The position numbers were made by a program, and so were the translations under genes. Shown here one piece after another: positions 15,207 through 22,600 of a DNA stretch of 28,115 bases. The notes under the pieces are model-generated. The model had not been told where the DNA came from and made no database searches. It was given only the letters and a program-made list of their open reading frames with translations. Where the stretch lies: positions 1-28,115 of the forward strand of contig JAIRMP010000181.1 of assembly GCA_031258615.1 (NCBI GenBank). The letters are read 5' to 3'. How positions within the stretch are numbered: position 1 is the first letter of the stretch; each line of letters starts with the position of its first letter. The stretch comes from Spirochaetaceae bacterium. GTDB lineage: Bacteria; Spirochaetota; Spirochaetia; Treponematales; Breznakiellaceae.

Positions 15207-16433
15207 TTAAATAAAACGCTTGATACTTTTTTCTTCCTGAAAACCGTTTAGGCGGGCTGTTACAAAACTTCCGAATGCGGTTATCGCTATGTCAATGAAT
15301 GTTCCGATGGAAATCAAATAAAACGCTATAGGTTTCAGTATAAGATAACCGGTTTCAAAGCCATGTCCGTAACGCATACAGAGGACGGCAAGAGCGGTAA
15401 AGGCGGCGTCGGAAGAATTACGCGCAAGCAGAAACGATAAAAAAAACGCCATTATTCCGATACTAAGGATACCGCTGCCGGGAATGCCCAAACTTGAATA
15501 CGATTGAATAATAACGATAAAGGAGACGCAGGCAACCATCGCGCTGCCCGACCTGCCGAATGTCGAAAAAAGCGCGACCGTAACGGAACTGGATCTTCTG
15601 CGAATCCCCAGATTGTCTTTCAGATGCATCATCATTACCGGAATGCTGAAATTATAATCGCCCGAAAAAAAAGCGGCAATGGCCGGCCCCAAACATCCAT
15701 ACAGTATCTTCCATGGCGTACGGTTAATAAAAAAAAGGAGTATTGGTAAAATGGCAAACACAAGAACAACGGCATATATCAGCAACATTCGGATTATCGG
15801 GGTAAATACACCCGTACCAAGAACTTCCCTGTACTGAATCGCCCAATAAGCGGCCAGCACAATTACCAATAATCCCAGCAGTTCCGAAAAAAATGCCGCT
15901 ATGTGGAAAAATATTCTTGATATTGAATCTATCAGTGATATTACCGGTTTTGTATAATTCTTGTCGTAGCGGAGCCCCAGCGCAAGGAAAAACGCGAATA
16001 CACAGAGCGGAAAAATATAAACCCCGCCCGTGGAAAGTACAGAAATCATGTTTGGTGAAAATACTTCCAGTATATTTTGTGCCGGTGAAAAAAATATTTC
16101 CCCGGACTGCTGTTCAATCAGTACCGGTATCCTGCCGGGTGAAAGAAGCAGTGTTACCCCTATGCCCAGCACGATTACAAAAACCGATATACCGGCAAGC
16201 AGTAAAAAAGTACGTATCAGCAATGACCAGAATTTGCCGTCCTGCCGCAGCTCGTAAATGCCTATCGTTAATGAAAATACCATTATAGGCAATGCGGTGT
16301 AACGTCCAATTCCTATCGCAAGGTTCCGCAAAAAAGAAAATATGTCCAGAACGGCAGGATGATTTTCCGGTACCAAAAAACCAAGCAGCAAACCAAATAT
16401 TGAGCCTATCAACAGCTTGAGCCAAATTCTCAT
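15207..16433 (-). CDS. SDF-family dicarboxylate/amino acid:cation symporter
   Basis: An inner-membrane protein of about 408 residues with many hydrophobic segments, starting MRIWLKLLIGSIFGLLLGFLVP, the usual opening of the Na+/H+-dicarboxylate (DAACS) family. Supporting landmarks are TALPIMVFSLTIG, the hairpin region FSTFGRSGSAMVACVSFI (a serine-rich loop equivalent), and the C-terminal segment RNSSDAAFTALAVL with the family's conserved Asp. Several signature residues differ from GltP-type proteins, so substrate is uncertain. The frame extends upstream to 16544, but those 37 residues are proline- and arginine-rich and not family-like, so ATG 16433 is preferred even though no clear ribosome site precedes it. 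asd starts divergently. Confidence 0.82.
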   Translation of the reverse strand: MRIWLKLLIGSIFGLLLGFLVPENHPAVLDIFSFLRNLAIGIGRYTALPIMVFSLTIGIYELRQDGKFWSLLIRTFLLLAGISVFVIVLGIGVTLLLSPGRIPVLIEQQSGEIFFSPAQNILEVFSPNMISVLSTGGVYIFPLCVFAFFLALGLRYDKNYTKPVISLIDSISRIFFHIAAFFSELLGLLVIVLAAYWAIQYREVLGTGVFTPIIRMLLIYAVVLVFAILPILLFFINRTPWKILYGCLGPAIAAFFSGDYNFSIPVMMMHLKDNLGIRRRSSSVTVALFSTFGRSGSAMVACVSFIVIIQSYSSLGIPGSGILSIGIMAFFLSFLLARNSSDAAFTALAVLCMRYGHGFETGYLILKPIAFYLISIGTFIDIAITAFGSFVTARLNGFQEEKSIKRFI

Positions 16434-16545
16434 TGTACTACAGTACATAATAACAGGCATTTCAATCAAGGGCGGGCGCGATTTTTTACCGAACCTGCCG
16501 TATTCACCGATCAAACCTCCTGGCGGGCGAGTCTTGGCCGACATC

Positions 16546-16574
16546 TTCTTACATCCGACAAATTCTGCTATACT
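16546..16574 (+). promoter_or_regulatory. Candidate extended -10 promoter for asd
   Basis: TGCTATACT at 16566-16574 is an extended -10 element (TGnTATACT). A weak -35 (TTCTTA, 16546-16551) lies 17 bases upstream of the hexamer. Transcription would begin about 48 bases before the asd ATG. It overlaps the upstream part of the divergent symporter frame. Confidence 0.4.
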
Positions 16575-16628
16575 TTACAATCCGTTTTTACAGAATTACG
16601 GCTATTTTACAATGTTGGAGATTTTTTT

Positions 16629-17729
16629 ATGGAAAAGATTCCTGTCGGAATTCTTGGGGCTACAGGCATGGTTGGTCAAAACTATATAGCGCTGCTTGCC
16701 GGTCACCCGTGGTTCAAAGTGAACTATGTCGCCGCTTCCCCGCGCAGCGCGGGGAAGCGTTACGGAGATGTCACCGCCGGACGCTGGCTGCTTACACGGG
16801 CTTACGACCCTGCCGTGTCTGAACTGGTTGTTGAGGACGCAAACGATGTGTCCCGCGCGGCGGCGGCGGCGGCGCGCGGCGAGTTGGCTTTCGTATTTTC
16901 AGCGCTGGAGATGGGCAAGGAAGAAATTCTTGCGCTGGAGGACAGCTATGCCGCCGCCGGAATTCCGGTTGTGTCAAACGCTTCGGCAAACCGCTGGACG
17001 GACGATGTGCCCATGCTTATCGCCGAAATAAACCCGTCCCACGCGGATATAATCCCGCTCCAGCAGGCTAGGCGCGGCTGGAAGAACGGGTTCATTGCCG
17101 TTAAGCCGAACTGTTCCATACAGAGTTACATGACCCCTGTATGGGCGCTGCTTGAGGCCGGTTACGATGTTAAACGGATCGTGGTGACAACGATGCAGGC
17201 GGTGTCGGGAGCAGGCTATCCCGGCGTACCAAGCCTTGACATGGTTGATAACGTCGTACCGTACATAGGCGGCGAGGAGGAGAAATCGGAGCTTGAACCG
17301 CTAAAGATCCTTGGCTCCATAGAAAACGGCAGGATACGAAAGGCGGACACGCCGCTTATCAGCGCTCACTGCAACCGTGTGCCTGTAACCAACGGGCATA
17401 CGGCCGCAGTCAGCCTGGAATTCGGTGCCAAAAAGCCACCCATTGAACAGGTTAGGCGGATTTGGGCCGAATTCCGTGCTGTGCCGCAGCAGTTAAAGCT
17501 GCCCATGGCTCCCGAACATCCGATAGTTGTACGCAACGAGGACAACAGGCCTCAGCCGAACAAGGACCGTGACGCAGACAAGGGCATGACCGTAAGCGTT
17601 GGACGCATAAGGCCATGTCCTGTCTTTGATCTGCGTTTTGTGGGCTTATCCCACAACACGGTGCGAGGCGCGGCAGGCGGCGGCATCCTCAATGCCGAGT
17701 TGCTTAAAGCAAAGGGCTACCTTGCCTGA
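16629..17729 (+). CDS. asd: Aspartate-semialdehyde dehydrogenase (archaeal/fungal type)
   Basis: A 366-residue cytoplasmic enzyme that reduces aspartyl phosphate to aspartate semialdehyde with NADPH, the branch point to diaminopimelate/lysine, threonine and methionine. It starts with the dinucleotide-binding motif GILGATGMVGQNY (7-19). The active-site cysteine is C162 in VKPNCSIQ, and the catalytic His is in RVPVTNGH (H257). The MQAVSGAGYPGVPSLDM and RPQPNKDRD segments mark the archaeal/fungal subclass. The start is supported by GGAG eight bases before the ATG. Two oddities: a GC-rich alanine run (76-82) and a perfect 12-bp hairpin in the coding sequence at 16733-16759. dapL, which serves the same pathway, lies 1.8 kb downstream. 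Confidence 0.92.
   Translation: MEKIPVGILGATGMVGQNYIALLAGHPWFKVNYVAASPRSAGKRYGDVTAGRWLLTRAYDPAVSELVVEDANDVSRAAAAAARGELAFVFSALEMGKEEILALEDSYAAAGIPVVSNASANRWTDDVPMLIAEINPSHADIIPLQQARRGWKNGFIAVKPNCSIQSYMTPVWALLEAGYDVKRIVVTTMQAVSGAGYPGVPSLDMVDNVVPYIGGEEEKSELEPLKILGSIENGRIRKADTPLISAHCNRVPVTNGHTAAVSLEFGAKKPPIEQVRRIWAEFRAVPQQLKLPMAPEHPIVVRNEDNRPQPNKDRDADKGMTVSVGRIRPCPVFDLRFVGLSHNTVRGAAGGGILNAELLKAKGYLA
16733..16759. repeat. Perfect 12-bp hairpin inside asd
   Basis: CGCTTCCCCGCG (16733-16744) pairs exactly with CGCGGGGAAGCG (16748-16759) around the loop CAG. It encodes the ASPRSAGKR segment. The tight loop resembles the hairpins of the intergenic repeat fields. Confidence 0.8.
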
Positions 17730-17737
17730 GCGAGTTT

Positions 17738-18028
17738 TTAATACTCGCCGTATCCACCACCGGAAGAACGGTCGCGGCGGGGTTTGTCCATAGCCAGATT
17801 CACACGTATCTGGCGTCCGTCAAATTCCTTGCCGTTTGTGTCCTGAACCGCGGCGTTGGCTTCTTCTTCACTACTCATTTCGACGAAGCCAAAGCCTTTG
17901 GATTTACCGGAATCACGATCAAAAATAATTTTGGTGGATGTCACGGTTCCATAACTGGAAAAATAGCTGCTGAGGTTTTCCTCACTTGTTTTGTACGACA
18001 GATTGCCGACATATAGTTTGTTACCCAT
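17738..18028 (-). CDS. Small RRM-type RNA-binding protein
   Basis: A 96-residue cytoplasmic protein made of one RNA-recognition motif and a short glycine/arginine tail. RNP2 is LYVGNL (5-10) and RNP1 is KGFGFVEM, both intact with the aromatic residues that stack on RNA. The tail RRDRSSGGGYGEY is like that of cyanobacterial and spirochaete Rbp proteins, many of which are cold-induced. AAGGA stands nine bases before the ATG. Upstream, a strong promoter match at 18278-18306 would give a leader of roughly 240 bases, which fits post-transcriptional control. It is transcribed towards asd. Confidence 0.92.
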   Translation of the reverse strand: MGNKLYVGNLSYKTSEENLSSYFSSYGTVTSTKIIFDRDSGKSKGFGFVEMSSEEEANAAVQDTNGKEFDGRQIRVNLAMDKPRRDRSSGGGYGEY

Positions 18029-18277
18029 TTAAAAATTCCTTATCCCGGAAGCGGATGGATAGCCGCGGCGCCCGGTTACGCTTAATATACACGTCCGCAA
18101 AAGCAAACGACTCCTGTCTGCCGCGGCGTAAAAACACCGCGGTAAACGATAGATGCAAAATTTAGGGGTATTTAAAAGAAAAGCGAAAAAAAGCAAAAGG
18201 TAATCGCCGAACCATAAGACCGTGCGGACATTGCCAGCCGCAAAATGCAAAACTCTCAAAAAGAACCCGTATAAACT

Positions 18278-18306
18278 ACCATATACGATAATCAAATAAC
18301 TGTCAA
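18278..18306 (-). promoter_or_regulatory. Promoter of the RRM gene with repeated -35 boxes
   Basis: Read on the minus strand, TTGACA (18301-18306) is followed after exactly 17 bases by TATGGT (18278-18283). Just upstream a 16-bp unit (AGTGAAATTTGTCAAC on the plus strand) is duplicated at 18306-18321 and 18322-18337, so two more TTGACA hexamers stand in series. The predicted transcript has a leader of about 240 bases before the ATG at 18028, containing a stable hairpin (18121-18142). Confidence 0.5.
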
Positions 18307-18337
18307 GTGAAATTTGTCAACAGTGAAATTTGTCAAC
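18306..18337. repeat. Exact 16-bp tandem duplication
   Basis: AGTGAAATTTGTCAAC occurs twice back to back. On the minus strand each copy carries a TTGACA hexamer upstream of the RRM promoter. Confidence 0.9.
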
Positions 18338-18340
18338 AGG

Positions 18341-18504
18341 CAAGATAAACGCATAGAATCGTCTACCGCCTGTTTACCGCTCTCATAGCGGAGAAAAAGA
18401 CCCCGCAGAAAACGCGCGGGGGAAGCGGAAAGCCCGGTTTCCGGTGCTTTGCGCCGGAAACGCGCCCAAAAGAGGAGGATGCAAATTCCTATGCGTTTAT
18501 CCTG
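18341..18504. repeat. Inverted repeat enclosing three hairpins
   Basis: CAAGATAAACGCATAG at 18341-18356 matches the complement of 18489-18504 with one difference. Between them are three stems: CCGCT/AGCGG near 18376-18390, CCCCGC/GCGGGG near 18400-18422, and TTTCCGGTGC paired with GCGCCGGAAA around TTT near 18438-18460. The last contains one G-T pair and can form a ten-pair stem. The block may encode a structured RNA or be the body of a small mobile element. No gene is visible. Confidence 0.5.
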
Positions 18505-19010
18505 CTTCGCGGTTGCGGCCCTTGACCTTCCCGTCATTTCCAGGCGCGCAGCGCCGTGGCAATCCGGACATGAAATCATTTGCCTGGATTGCTTCGCACC
18601 TGACGGGCGCTCACGCGGGTCGAAGGTGCGCCGGTAGGCGGACTGGCAATCCGGAACGCCGTCATTGCGAGCGAAGCGAAGCAATCGTGGCAAGCCGTAG
18701 GCTTGCCATAGGAGTTTGCTACACAAGCTGTGAAGCGGCTTGCCGCTGTGCGGTTGTGCCAGCGGCACAACCCACACGCGGATCGGTGGTGTCAGCCGCT
18801 GCAAGGCGGCTGGACAACCGCTTCGCGGTTGTCTACGCAAATTCCATCCGGCTTGTCGAGGCGACCCGCATGGATTGCTTCGCGCCACAACAATGGTAGG
18901 AGTTTGCGGCTTGGGGCGCAGACTCAGCCTGTGGCATACCGCCTTCGTGGAGGCCATACACAGGGAGCGGCTCAAGCCCTGCGGGCTTGAGCTTGGAGTT
19001 TCGGCGCAAG
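18481..19010. repeat. Repeat field 2: array of perfect short-loop hairpins
   Basis: Reading left to right: the dispersed GTCATTGCGAGCGAAGCG motif (18661); GGCAAGCC-GTA-GGCTTGCC (18689-18707) one base before TAGGAGTTTGC; GGTTGTGCC-AGC-GGCACAACC (18752-18772); CAGCCGC/GCGGCTG (18793-18812); GACAACCGC-TTC-GCGGTTGTC (18813-18833); TAGGAGTTTGCGG again at 18897; and GCTCAAGCCC-TGC-GGGCTTGAGC (18970-18992) one base before TGGAGTTTCGG. Long frames through this field on both strands are by-products of the symmetry and GC content. No real gene is supported. Confidence 0.7.
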
Positions 19011-19189
19011 CGCATATATTCAGAGAAGCCGGCCAGACCGACCAGATCAGGGAATGGGAGGAACGCGTTACGGCTCAGGTGGAGGAGCGCGCCGCCGCCG
19101 AGCGGGAACGACTTATGCAGGAAAACGAACGGCTCCGTCGGGAAAATGAACTGTTGAGGTCTGGACCTGGGCGTGTAGCGTTTACCTGA
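19011..19189 (+). pseudogene. Coiled-coil C-terminal remnant
   Basis: After the last hairpin of the repeat field the frame encodes AHIFREAGQTDQIREWEER, then VTAQVEERAAAERERLMQEN and ERLRRENELLRSG, a charged heptad-like coiled coil, ending at 19189. Upstream residues in the same frame are translated repeat DNA, so the real gene has lost its N-terminal part. It could be the tail of a nuclease or a regulator, but nothing catalytic remains. Confidence 0.35.
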
Positions 19190-19294
19190 ACAGCGCCTGC
19201 CGGTTTGGGCAAATTCCTGCCTACTCGTGAGAACCAGTAGTGGGGGTGGCGGAAGACGCCCTAAGCCCGCTTGCGGGCGACGGCGGCTGGAGAC

Positions 19295-19364
19295 AGGGGG
19301 AGCCGCGAGGGAGGATTCCCATATTATTTCGATTGGCGGCGGTTTACGAGTCGCGGCTCCCCCT
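19295..19364. repeat. 14-bp perfect inverted repeat before dapL
   Basis: AGGGGGAGCCGCGA (19295-19308) pairs exactly with 19351-19364 around 42 bases. A smaller stem GCCCGC/GCGGGC lies just before at 19265-19278. It is 120 bases upstream of the dapL start and could be a leader structure or a further repeat unit; TCTTAAAAAA follows, not a T run. Confidence 0.6.
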
Positions 19365-19487
19365 TCTTAAAAAACGCAATCATTACTTGGAAAATCCCCT
19401 GGAAATCAACGAATCTGCCCCATGCGTTCGGTGCGGGCTGGTCTGCCGGACTAGCAAAATTCCCGGGGGACGGGGTATTCTTTGGGT

Positions 19488-20717
19488 ATGGTAAAGAGAA
19501 ACCCGAATATGGGACGGCTGGAGGCCGGGTATTTGTTTCCGGAGATTGCGCGGAGGCGGCGGGAGTTTGCGGCGGCGCACCCGGAAGCGAAAATAATCAG
19601 CATGGGCGTCGGGAACACCACCGAGCCGGTGCTGCCGCATATATGCGGAGCGCTGGTTGAGGGCGCGCGGCGGCTGGGGAATGCCGGGACATATTCCGGC
19701 TACGCGGACGAAGGGCTTGCCGAGCTTAGGGAGGGGATTTCGCGCGTGTACTATCGCGGCGCGTTCGGGATAGACGAGGTGTTCATCAGCGACGGGTCAA
19801 AGTGCGACATAGGGCGGCTGCAGACGCTGTTCGGGGCGGACGCGAAGGTTACCGTGCAGGACCCGTCCTACCCCGTGTACGTTGACGGCTCGGTTGTCGC
19901 CGGGGCCGCCGGGCGCGGGGCGGCGGCCTGCGAGGACGGGGACTGCGGCGGGGGCGGGGGCTATGCCGGCATAAGGTATATGCCCTGCACGCCTGAAAAC
20001 AATTACTTCCCCGATCTTTCCGTTATAGAGAAGGACAGCGTGATATACTTTTGTTCGCCCAATAACCCCACCGGGGCGGTTGCCACAAAGCCGCAGCTTG
20101 CGGCGCTCGTGGCGGCGGCGATTAGGACGGGGTCCATCATCGTGTACGACGCGGCCTACTCGGAGTATATAAGGGACGCGGCGCTGCCGAGGACGATATA
20201 CGAGGTTGACGGGGCGCGGAACTGCGCTATCGAGGTGAACTCGTTCTCAAAGTCGGCGGGGTTTACCGGCGTGCGGCTTGGCTGGAGCGTGGTTCCCAAG
20301 GAACTGCTATTTTCAGGCGGCGAGAGCGTAAACTCGGACTGGGCGCGGCTGGTGGCGACCGTATTCAACGGGGCGTCCAACATCGCTCAGTACGGCGGGC
20401 TTGCCGCCCTTGATGACGAGGGGCGGGCCGAGATCCGGGCGATGACGGATTTTTACCTGGGGAACGCTCATCTGATACGGGAAGCGCTGAAAGCGCTGAA
20501 CATAAGCTGTATAGGCGGGGACAATTCGCCTTACATCTGGGCGCGTTTTCCCGGACGCGGCAGTTGGGACGTATTCGCGGAACTACTTGAAAAATACCAT
20601 GTCGTAACGACGCCCGGCAGGGGCTTTGGCCCGGCGGGGGAGACGTTCATCCGCTTTTCCGCTTTCGGCCACAGGGCCGATGTTGAAGAAGCATGCAAAC
20701 GGCTGTCGACGCGCTAA
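19488..20717 (+). CDS. dapL: LL-diaminopimelate aminotransferase
   Basis: A 409-residue PLP enzyme converting tetrahydrodipicolinate directly to LL-diaminopimelate, used for lysine and peptidoglycan. Landmarks are GYLFPEIARRR (14-24), TYSGYADEGLAELREGI, DPSYPVY, the MPCTPENNYFPDL signature of DapL, FCSPNNPTG (188-196), D221/Y224 in VYDAAYSEY, the Schiff-base lysine K255 in NSFSKSAGFTGVRLGW, and a C-terminal Arg in FIRFSAFG. Residues about 139-160 form a Gly/Ala-rich loop unlike other family members, perhaps a local expansion of GC-rich DNA. ATG 19488 is chosen; a TTG two codons upstream is possible. The stop lies inside the next gene. Confidence 0.93.
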   Translation: MVKRNPNMGRLEAGYLFPEIARRRREFAAAHPEAKIISMGVGNTTEPVLPHICGALVEGARRLGNAGTYSGYADEGLAELREGISRVYYRGAFGIDEVFISDGSKCDIGRLQTLFGADAKVTVQDPSYPVYVDGSVVAGAAGRGAAACEDGDCGGGGGYAGIRYMPCTPENNYFPDLSVIEKDSVIYFCSPNNPTGAVATKPQLAALVAAAIRTGSIIVYDAAYSEYIRDAALPRTIYEVDGARNCAIEVNSFSKSAGFTGVRLGWSVVPKELLFSGGESVNSDWARLVATVFNGASNIAQYGGLAALDDEGRAEIRAMTDFYLGNAHLIREALKALNISCIGGDNSPYIWARFPGRGSWDVFAELLEKYHVVTTPGRGFGPAGETFIRFSAFGHRADVEEACKRLSTR

Positions 20718-22405
20718 GAAAAAGATTCCCCAAAAGCACACGAATAGAAAAAGCCCTGACTCTCAGCAAGCGGCGCGGGGCGGAGATTGCCGCGATAGTG
20801 AGCGGGATGGGGCTAGACGAGGACTGCGTGCTCGCCGCGCTGCTATTTGGCGCCGGCGTGGACGGGGGCGGCAAAAAAAGCTCAGGCGAGGACTTTGGCA
20901 GGGGCGCGGCGGCTCTGGCGGAAAGCGTTGAAAGGGCGCTGAAACTTTCCGCCACGGAAAAGTCTATGGCGGAAGCGGAAAAGATCAGAAAGATGCTGTT
21001 CGCGCTTATCGAGGATATCCGCGTAATATTTATCTGCCTTGCCGAAAAATTGCGGACGATGCGGACAATAAAAGACTTTCCGGAGGAGGAACGCAAAAGG
21101 ATTGCCCAGGAATGTCTTGATATTTACGCTCCGCTGGCTGACCGGCTAGGCATATCGTGGCTGAAGGACGAGGTTGAGGACCTGTGCCTGGCCTGCCTGA
21201 ATCCGGACGCCTTCAGTCAGATAAGCAGCATAGTCGCGTTAAAACACGGTGAGCGTGAACATTTCCTTAAGTTTGTAAGATCGCGGGTATACGAAGAAGC
21301 GAATAAACGCGGGATAAAGGTTGAGGTTGAAAGCCGCGCGAAACATTTTTATTCGATCTACCAAAAGATGCGCAAGCGCAACAAGGAGGCCGGCGACCTG
21401 TACGATCTTTTCGGCCTGCGCCTCCTCTGCGGCAGCGTGGAAAACTGCTACGCGCTGCTCGGCATGATTCATACCCTGTGGAAACCGATTGACGGGCGCT
21501 TCAAAGATTACATCGCGATGCCGAAATCGAACGGCTACCAGAGCCTGCATACAACCGTGCTTGCCTTCGATGACGCAGTCTCGGACGGCGGGAACGCGGC
21601 AACCGGCAACATGCTTGAGATACAGATACGGACCTTGACGATGCACGAGACGGCGGAGTACGGCTACGCTTCGCACTGGCTTTACAAGAAGGGAGCGGGC
21701 GCGGAATTTGCCGATAGAAAGGAGTTGCCGCTGGTAAACAGGCTGGTGAATATAGCGAAGAGCTTTGATGATTCGGCGCTGGAAGAGATAAAAAAAGAAA
21801 TCCTAAAAGATTCTATCTTTGTTTTTACGCCGCGTGGGAAGGTGATAGAGCTTCCGCAGGGCGCTACCGCTATAGATTTTGCGTACAGCATACACACGGC
21901 GATAGGCGACCACTGCCACGCGGCTAAGGCGGACGGCGTGATAGTTCCGCTGAGCAGGCCGCTGCAAAATACCCAGATTGTTGAGATCATCACGACGCAG
22001 AACGCTCACCCGCACGGCAACTGGTCGCGTATCGTCAAAACATCGAAGGCTAGAAACAAGATACGCGCCTGGCTCGCGCTGAATGACGCCGCCGTTCAGC
22101 ACGAAAAGCAGGCGGCGGCCAAACGGAAGCAGGAAGAGCATACGCGGCACAGTAAGGACGCGCAGCCCGCCTCTCCCGTCAAAACGTCCGCCGCGCCTTT
22201 GCGCGTACTGGTTCAGCATGAAAAGAATATGCTGTTCCGGTTCGCTAAATGCTGCAACCCCAGCCCGCCCTGCGAAATTACCGGGTATGTGTCGCGCGGC
22301 AGGGGCATCATCATCCACAGAAAAGGCTGCCCCTCGCTTCCACACATCGAAGAGTTTGAACAGCGCCGCATTGAAGCGGAATGGGAAGCGCCGCCCGATT
22401 CGTGA
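20693..22405 (+). CDS. relA: RelA/SpoT-family (p)ppGpp synthetase with degenerate hydrolase domain
   Basis: A 570-residue cytoplasmic alarmone enzyme. The synthetase domain is intact: RAKHFYSIYQKM (215-226), LYDLFGLRLL, GRFKDYIAMPKSNGYQSLHT (268-287), and EIQIRTLTMHETAEYG (309-324). The TGS domain follows (about 372-432), then a cysteine/histidine zinc-finger-like part (FAKCCNPSPP, HRKGCPSL). The N-terminal HD region has lost its metal ligands: ALLHDVVED reads ALLFGAGVD and LADRLHNMRT reads LAEKLRTMRT, so hydrolysis is not expected. No C-terminal ACT domain is present, and the protein is shorter than the usual 700-plus residues. The ATG lies 25 bases inside dapL, so translation is probably coupled. 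Confidence 0.9.
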   Translation: MQTAVDALRKRFPKSTRIEKALTLSKRRGAEIAAIVSGMGLDEDCVLAALLFGAGVDGGGKKSSGEDFGRGAAALAESVERALKLSATEKSMAEAEKIRKMLFALIEDIRVIFICLAEKLRTMRTIKDFPEEERKRIAQECLDIYAPLADRLGISWLKDEVEDLCLACLNPDAFSQISSIVALKHGEREHFLKFVRSRVYEEANKRGIKVEVESRAKHFYSIYQKMRKRNKEAGDLYDLFGLRLLCGSVENCYALLGMIHTLWKPIDGRFKDYIAMPKSNGYQSLHTTVLAFDDAVSDGGNAATGNMLEIQIRTLTMHETAEYGYASHWLYKKGAGAEFADRKELPLVNRLVNIAKSFDDSALEEIKKEILKDSIFVFTPRGKVIELPQGATAIDFAYSIHTAIGDHCHAAKADGVIVPLSRPLQNTQIVEIITTQNAHPHGNWSRIVKTSKARNKIRAWLALNDAAVQHEKQAAAKRKQEEHTRHSKDAQPASPVKTSAAPLRVLVQHEKNMLFRFAKCCNPSPPCEITGYVSRGRGIIIHRKGCPSLPHIEEFEQRRIEAEWEAPPDS

Positions 22406-22600
22406 TTGTTTACGGACGGATCAGGATTTGCGCTGCATTTGGTTGAATTTTTGTATGACATATTGACTTGAATGAGTCTTGAGGTTATTTTTGGAAAAAA
22501 TACAGGGGGTCGCGCCGCCTCGCGGGTTGCGCCGCGTTTTGCCGGCACGCCGCAAAGCCCTTGCCCGGGCAGGTAAGCGGTCATTATCATTCGGGGGTTT
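22406..22600. other. Short intergenic stretch
   Basis: No gene is seen. An AT-rich part (22440-22500) precedes a GC-rich part with a small CCTTGCCC/GGGCAGG symmetry near 22558-22573. A possible -35 TTGACT occurs near 22463 without a clear -10. Confidence 0.4.

Noticed and set aside
16434..16544. 37-residue N-terminal extension of the symporter frame
   Set aside because: Pro/Arg-rich and unlike the family start; it overlaps the probable asd promoter region. Kept only as an alternative.
18661..18912. CRISPR array
   Set aside because: Repeats are not evenly spaced and not identical in size; the units are hairpins of differing sequence without spacers, and no cas gene is present.
18292..18975. 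227-residue minus-strand frame (and overlapping plus-strand frames) in repeat field 2
   Set aside because: The translation is made of hairpin and dispersed-repeat DNA; frames are open on both strands because of symmetry and GC content.
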